Origin: Cercophora sp. LCS_1
Taxonomy: Eukaryota > Ascomycota > Sordariomycetes > Sordariales > Lasiosphaeriaceae
Direction: 5' to 3'
NCBI GenBank assembly: GCA_036250225.1
Contig: JAPZLL010000109.1
Location: 1 to 11,671 of the forward strand
Length of the DNA stretch: 11,671 bases
Position numbers and translations under genes: made by a program
Notes under the pieces: model-generated
Told to the model about the DNA's origin: nothing
The model's input: only the letters and a program-made list of their open reading frames with translations
Database searches by the model: none
Shown here: positions 8,438 to 11,671 of the stretch, one piece after another
How positions within the stretch are numbered: position 1 is the first letter of the stretch
Layout of the letters: each line of letters starts with the position of its first letter

Positions 8438-8915
8438 GTTCCTGTTAAAACAGGGTGCTGCCCACAGGGTTCGTAGTACGTAACCAGGCAGCTTACAGTG
8501 GGTTTACCCACTGTAATACGCAGCGGAAGACTTGTGCGGAAGCAAAGAGTGACTGAGGGTCTATTGACTGTTGCTTGCTTGAATCAACTATCTACAAAGG
8601 AAAGAAAGCCTATATTTATAGGCACAGAAGGCCTGGGGGCCTTCTGTTCCAGAAGGTTCTGTGGGCCAAACACTGACGTAACACACTGGCAATCTAGAAG
8701 ATTCGGTGGGCCACAGAACCTCGTATTCTGTGTGTGGCTTCCATGGTGTGGCAGCCACTGTGGGGCCCTGCCCCACAGGGGGTTCAGGGGCCACAAGTGG
8801 GCCTGTGGGCCCACTGTGGCTTAGTGCCTTGGCACCCCCACCACCACTGCTGCTTTGCAGCAGTGCTGTTGGCCACCAGTTACAGGGCACTGGTAGCTAT
8901 TAATTCAACAGTTCC
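8438..8915. repeat. Target-site duplication pair GTTCC
   Basis: GTTCC at 8438-8442 and again at 8911-8915 flanks the 468-bp insertion directly. The gag frame is continuous across it when the insertion and one copy are ignored, which confirms the duplication. Confidence 0.9.
8443..8910. mobile_element. 468-bp solo-LTR-like element built of hairpins (family E, copy 1)
   Basis: It begins TGTTAAAAC and ends GAATTCAACA when the ends are written towards each other in TG...CA form (actual right end TTAATTCAACA), and is flanked by the 5-base duplication GTTCC, as expected of an LTR insertion. There is no coding region; the open frames on both strands at 8498-8903 are by-products. It is GC-rich in its right half, unlike the surrounding decayed Gypsy. 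At least eleven perfect inverted repeats are seen, among them 8493-8516 (11-base arms, 2-base loop), 8608-8623 (7, 2), 8625-8646 (9, 4), 8712-8732 (7, 7), 8758-8778 (9, 3), 8796-8815 (8, 4) and 8846-8864 (8, 3). A second copy, nearly identical over the visible part, begins at 11558 in opposite orientation. Whether internal coding regions exist elsewhere for this family is unknown; it could be a solo LTR or a small non-autonomous element. Confidence 0.85.
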
Positions 8916-9831
8916 GTATAATGTGCTCGGTATAACTTGGTGGGCGAAGTGTCCGCGAGCCTTCTCGGTGGGCTTTTCCTTACGGGCTAGCTTATTAGTA
9001 GAAAGTTCCTTTGCCCAATTGATCTCTCGCTAATAGTTGAAATAGCGGTTGTTGGCTCTAATGGCGAGCTCAACTATATCCTGCAGCTTCTTAAGGCAAT
9101 CGACCTTATAAAGCTCGTCGATAATGTGTCGTTTTAGCCCTTATTAAAACAGTATTACCAACGCTTTGTCCTTGAGGCTGGTATTAGTTATAACAATACA
9201 GAACAGGGTTGCATACTCAATAATAGAAGTTCGCTACTATAGGCCTAGGAGTTTCTATTTAGTCCTTCGCTCAGCATCCAGTTTTCCGAACTCGGTGCAA
9301 ATAAAGTTTTCGAAATTGGTGAACATATTGCACAAGATGGTATATTGGGCTCTGAAGTTGGTCCTCTTGGTTTCCTTCGTCTCCTTCTTATTGCCCACTA
9401 GGTTTTTGTACTTATAGTGTCGCTTTAAGTGCGGTTCAAACCACTTGGCAGCTACCCCGTCCAGGAGTACTCTACTAAAGATAGTTTTGGATTCTTTATT
9501 ATTAAAGCAGTTTATATTGTAGATAATGTAATTATAGAATTGAATAATCCTTAAAGTGCGGAGGGGTGGGTAATTTAACGAGCTTGCATTGTAACGCTTT
9601 TACTCCCAAGTCCTCTTCCTCAATAGTATTAACCTTGTCCCTGAGGCTCTCCTACTTTAGCTTCAGGGCCTGGAGCATCTGGGTAAATTCCTTAATAGTG
9701 GAAGGAGTAGAGGCAGTATCGGATGTTCCTTTACCTTTGGTACTTCCGACGGTGGATCCAGTGGCCAATATTATAGAGGTTCGGTTCAAAAATTCAACAA
9801 ATAGTAACCTTGTGGAAAAACGCTAGTAATG

Positions 9832-10287
9832 TATTATAGCCTACTCTAGGTTCACCACAGTAAGCCTAATAAAAATAGATCATAAGAGCGGACAGGGTCC
9901 AATGCTCTAGGTAGGGTAGGTGTAAGGTAAATTGAGTGAAGGCTAGTACAACTCTTAAAGGGTAATATATTGTCAAGCAGATTGTAGACTCCAAGGTCCC
10001 AGACAATGGGTCTCACTGAGCAGTACTTAAGAACAATGTATTGCTAGCGTAAGGAACCAAGATTCCTCACACAGTTGTGGGCACAATTATCGAAACTATA
10101 TACTTCGTGAGACTGGACCTTAGGTCCCGAGCTTGTTGGTCCCGGACTCTTGGGTCCCGAGTACCGGGACTATTCCCCTCGGGTCCACCCTGATTGAGGC
10201 TTGTGGGTCCTTGCACCCTGGGCCCAATGATTGGTGTCTCGCTGTGGTCCGTGCTCCCTCCTTGAGGTCATGACCTGGGTCGTGACA
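9832..10287 (-). repeat. Gypsy LTR, copy D (5' LTR)
   Basis: It starts TATTATAGCC, equal to copy C's TGTTACGGCC after three transitions, and ends CGTGACA. It tracks copy C throughout, including the AGACTCCAAGGTCCC block and the final GACCTGGGTCGTGACA, but lacks about 60 bases of the GC-rich part. It sits immediately upstream of gag on the minus strand, hence the 5' LTR. No clear primer-binding site follows: the bases after its end read CATTACTAGCG on the minus strand, where a TAG could be a mutated TGG. Confidence 0.85.
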
Positions 10288-10870
10288 AAAAGGCGACTTT
10301 TAACTGCTTTTTACCCCCAAATTAATAGCCAGACCAAAACCCTAAACCAATTACTTGAATAATATTGTAATTTATACTATTGGGCAAAGTTCTTGGGGAG
10401 CACTAAATTTACCTATATATAGTAAGAAAGCCAGAAACTGTAGCCGGCGAAAAAGATCTTTTATAACGCAAAAACCCTATGTTAACCTAATGTCGTAAAT
10501 TTACCTATAACAATAGTCTCAACTATTTGCTCAGTAGTATGCCTTTTAAATTAATATTTAAATATAATCTAAATTTGAAATTTAATACTAAAGACGTTAT
10601 TATTAAAAAAGGAGGTAGTCCCTTTAATAATTCCTTTAAAAAAAGATTGAGTCTAAAAGCTCCGCCAACTCTAAATATATACCAAAAGTTTTCCTCAAAG
10701 AGGATATATGAGGTTTATTACAAGGTTTATTACACGTTCTTTCGTGTTTTTTTTGATAGTTTATTTACTTAAAGGCTATAGTTGAAGGGTTTTTCTTTAT
10801 CTGTTTGGCTATATATACATATATCCACCTCGCCTTTCTACACTTTTTCCTACTCAGTTTCCTCAATACC
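10288..10870. other. AT-rich stretch with no supported gene
   Basis: A plus-strand frame (10527-10772, 81 codons) is rich in Lys, Phe, Ile and Tyr, as expected of random AT-rich DNA, and has no recognisable motif. The minus strand is broken by stops, although the X relic's frame seems to fade into it near 10800. No RNA gene or LTR boundary is seen apart from the end of copy D. Confidence 0.4.
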
Positions 10871-11030
10871 GGTAACAACCTTAGCGATCTCTAGGGCTCA
10901 CTCAATAGTCGGCTCAATATATTCCCAGAATCTCCCATAATAATTATTACTAAACTCCTTCCTTTCTTTTTCATCCCCCAATATATATTTATCCTCTCTA
11001 TAGATTTCTACAATAAATATAAAGATAACA

Positions 11031-11317
11031 ATATGTGTCACGGTCCTACTGGCTGGTCACAGGCGCTCCGGCAGTGAGTCAGGTAAGCTAACGTAATATT
11101 GCTACGAAAGAGAAAGGAAAGGAAAAGGCTTTGCCTTTGGCTTTCCTGAGTGGAATAAATATCCATCTGCTTGTCCGATTCCAGTGTGGGTCCCACAGAG
11201 GGCGGTGAGGCGCACGGCCATTCTGCCGTGGTGGGGCAGTGGCTTCCCCCACCATGCAGGCTCGCAGTCTTCGACAGCTGCCTGGCAGTGGCAGGGCTGG
11301 CCAGCCGTCACAATATG
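11031..11317. repeat. Target-site duplication pair ATATG
   Basis: ATATG at 11031-11035 and at 11313-11317 abuts the 277-bp element on both sides, a 5-base duplication of the LTR-integration type. Confidence 0.9.
11036..11312. mobile_element. 277-bp solo-LTR-like GC-rich element (family F)
   Basis: It begins TGTCACGG and ends CCGTCACA, which is an 8-base terminal inverted repeat with one mismatch, and is flanked by ATATG duplications. It has no coding content; the overlapping frames on both strands are by-products. Perfect hairpins occur at 11124-11138 (6-base arms, 3-base loop), 11185-11197 (6, 1), 11213-11230 (6, 6), 11230-11253 (7, 10) and the 12-base palindrome GGCTGGCCAGCC at 11295-11306. 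Its first bases, TGTCACG, equal those of the Gypsy LTR family on its coding strand, but the rest is not evidently similar. A solo LTR or a small non-autonomous LTR derivative are the likeliest readings. It lies inside X copy 2. Confidence 0.85.
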
Positions 11318-11557
11318 TTCTTAATAATACCAACTATACAGTTGCGTACCTTCTCCGCCTTTGGTATAATTAAGGTAATGTCCTTAAATACCATCTTGTT
11401 ACTATGCTCCCTAATAGGAAATTTGCCCTTGGTGCCCATCTTATAAATTACCACTCCATTATTGTTTCTAAGGACTTTCTAGACTAATTTTACACTATAT
11501 TGCAGTTTGCTTCGCCTTGTAGATACAATACTGTAGTACGTTCTTGTTAGTAATAAT

Positions 11558-11671
11558 TGTTGAATTAATAGTTACCAGTGCCCTGTAACTGGTGGCCAAC
11601 AGCACTGCTGCAAAGCAGCAGTGGTGGTGGGGGTGCCAAGGCACTAAGCCACAGTGGGCCCACAGGCCCAC
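11558..11671. mobile_element. Family E element, copy 2, cut by the window edge
   Basis: It starts TGTTGAATTAATAG and is the reverse complement of 8797-8910 with a single difference in 114 bases (a T where copy 1 has C on this strand, at 11572). It therefore lies in inverse orientation to copy 1. The last four hairpins of copy 1 are all present. Whether it is another solo LTR or the 5' LTR of a full element lies beyond 11671. Confidence 0.85.

Larger units (their letters stand above)
8350..9790 (-). pseudogene. Gypsy gag (capsid), interrupted by a 468-bp insertion
   Basis: On the minus strand an N-terminal stretch (STVGSTKGKGTSDTASTPST, then LQALKLK) runs from about 9785 to 9550, where the frame shifts by one. 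From there LLDGVAAKWFEPHLKRHYKY (about 9430-9480), then NFENFIC and FGKLDAERRTK (about 9250-9320), then LQDIVELAIRANNRYF (about 9045-9090) follow the retrotransposon Gag capsid fold. The original start is unclear: the best candidate, at the ATAATATTGG near 9762, has no ATG, perhaps mutated to ATA. At 8911-8915 the frame is broken by the inserted element; it resumes in the same frame at 8437 once that element and one duplication copy are discounted. D LTR lies only some 40 to 70 bases upstream. Confidence 0.8.
2021..10287 (-). mobile_element. Degenerate Ty3/Gypsy chromovirus-type retrotransposon
   Basis: Two same-orientation LTRs (2021-2537 and 9832-10287) bracket, on the minus strand, gag capsid, zinc knuckle, an unassigned segment, aspartic protease, reverse transcriptase, RNase H, integrase and chromodomain. 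That order, with integrase after RNase H and a C-terminal chromodomain, marks the chromovirus branch of Ty3/Gypsy. The element is dead: it has many in-frame stops, several frameshifts, damaged catalytic motifs and two deletions within RNase H. The 468-bp insertion at 8443-8910 accounts for part of its length. Flanking 5-mers outside the LTRs (ATTAT and AAAAG) do not match, and the LTRs differ by an indel of about 60 bases, so this may be a mosaic of two insertions. Confidence 0.75.
10871..11557 (-). pseudogene. Fragment of unrecognised coding family X (copy 2), interrupted
   Basis: The minus strand gives a protein-like frame upstream of the 277-bp insertion: YKMGTKGKFPIREHSNKMVF and IIPKAEKVRNCIVGIIKN between about 11313 and 11450. 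After the insertion come VIFIFIVEIYRED, EFSNNYYGRFWEYIEPTIE and ALEIAKVVTGIEE (10870-11030). The second half matches the fragment at 188-457. About 60 bases present there are absent here at the insertion point, which probably changes the frame. A few stops interrupt it. It extends towards 11557, where the second family-E element begins. I cannot assign it: no catalytic or structural motif is recognisable. With two copies, each cut by LTRs, it is probably part of a repeat family. Confidence 0.5.

Noticed and set aside
8498..8903. Overlapping open frames on both strands, up to 108 codons
   Set aside because: They lie entirely within the hairpin-rich insertion; its palindromes keep several frames open on both strands, and none has a recognisable motif.
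8443..8910. Reading the 468-bp insertion as a DNA-transposon MITE
   Set aside because: The terminal inverted repeat is only a few bases, ends are TG...CA and the duplication is 5 bases, which fits LTR integration better.
9166..9826. Plus-strand frames of 83 and 86 codons
   Set aside because: They are antisense to the gag capsid, whose motifs are clear on the minus strand.
10336..10348. Telomere-like word AAAACCCTAAACC
   Set aside because: It occurs once, with no tandem repetition, so it is not a telomeric tract.
11088..11446. Open frames on both strands around the GC-rich patch
   Set aside because: They cross the boundaries of the 277-bp insertion and are explained by its high GC content.
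1..11671. CRISPR array, tRNA or rRNA genes
   Set aside because: No regularly spaced direct repeats and no tRNA or rRNA core sequences were seen on either strand.

Overview
The window looks like a repeat-rich, gene-poor stretch of a filamentous fungal (probably ascomycete) genome. It holds no intact host gene. Almost everything recognisable is decayed LTR retrotransposon, mainly Ty3/Gypsy of the chromovirus type on the minus strand. The reading frames are littered with TAA, TAG and TGA codons where related proteins have Gln, Arg or Trp. Catalytic and zinc-binding residues are lost through G-to-A or C-to-T type changes, and the DNA is AT-rich. This is the footprint expected of repeat-induced point mutation (RIP), a process of fungi. 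The species cannot be named from the sequence.

Layout. 1-187 is the end of an LTR on the plus strand (copy A). 188-457 is a fragment of an unrecognised coding family, called X here, on the minus strand. 458 to about 740 is a second LTR of the A family in the opposite orientation (copy B), followed by a cluster of inverted repeats at 757-843. 1051-1602 is a plus-strand coding relic of unknown kind. 1617-2020 is the 3' end of one Gypsy copy. 2021-10287 reads as one large Gypsy element on the minus strand. It has LTR C at 2021-2537, a polypurine tract, a structured non-coding stretch, and then, rising in coordinate, chromodomain, integrase, RNase H, reverse transcriptase, protease, a long unassigned segment, a gag zinc knuckle, gag capsid, and LTR D at 9832-10287. 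10288-10870 is AT-rich and unassigned. 10871-11557 is a second X fragment.

Two younger GC-rich insertions stand out against this decayed background. A 468-bp TG...CA element at 8443-8910, with a GTTCC target-site duplication, interrupts gag. A 277-bp TG...CA element at 11036-11312, with an ATATG duplication, interrupts X. Both look like solo LTRs, and both are unusually dense in perfect short hairpins: at least eleven in the first and five in the second. A second copy of the 468-bp family starts at 11558, in inverse orientation, and runs off the window. Its visible 114 bases differ from the first copy at one position.

The order of events that fits is: X and Gypsy copies amplified; their copies inserted into each other; the region was mutated by a RIP-like process; then the two hairpin-rich elements inserted and remained largely unmutated. 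The points most worth following are the hairpin-array LTRs, the roughly 450-codon unassigned segment between the gag zinc knuckle and the protease, and the two coding relics (X and 1051-1602) that match no family I recognise.
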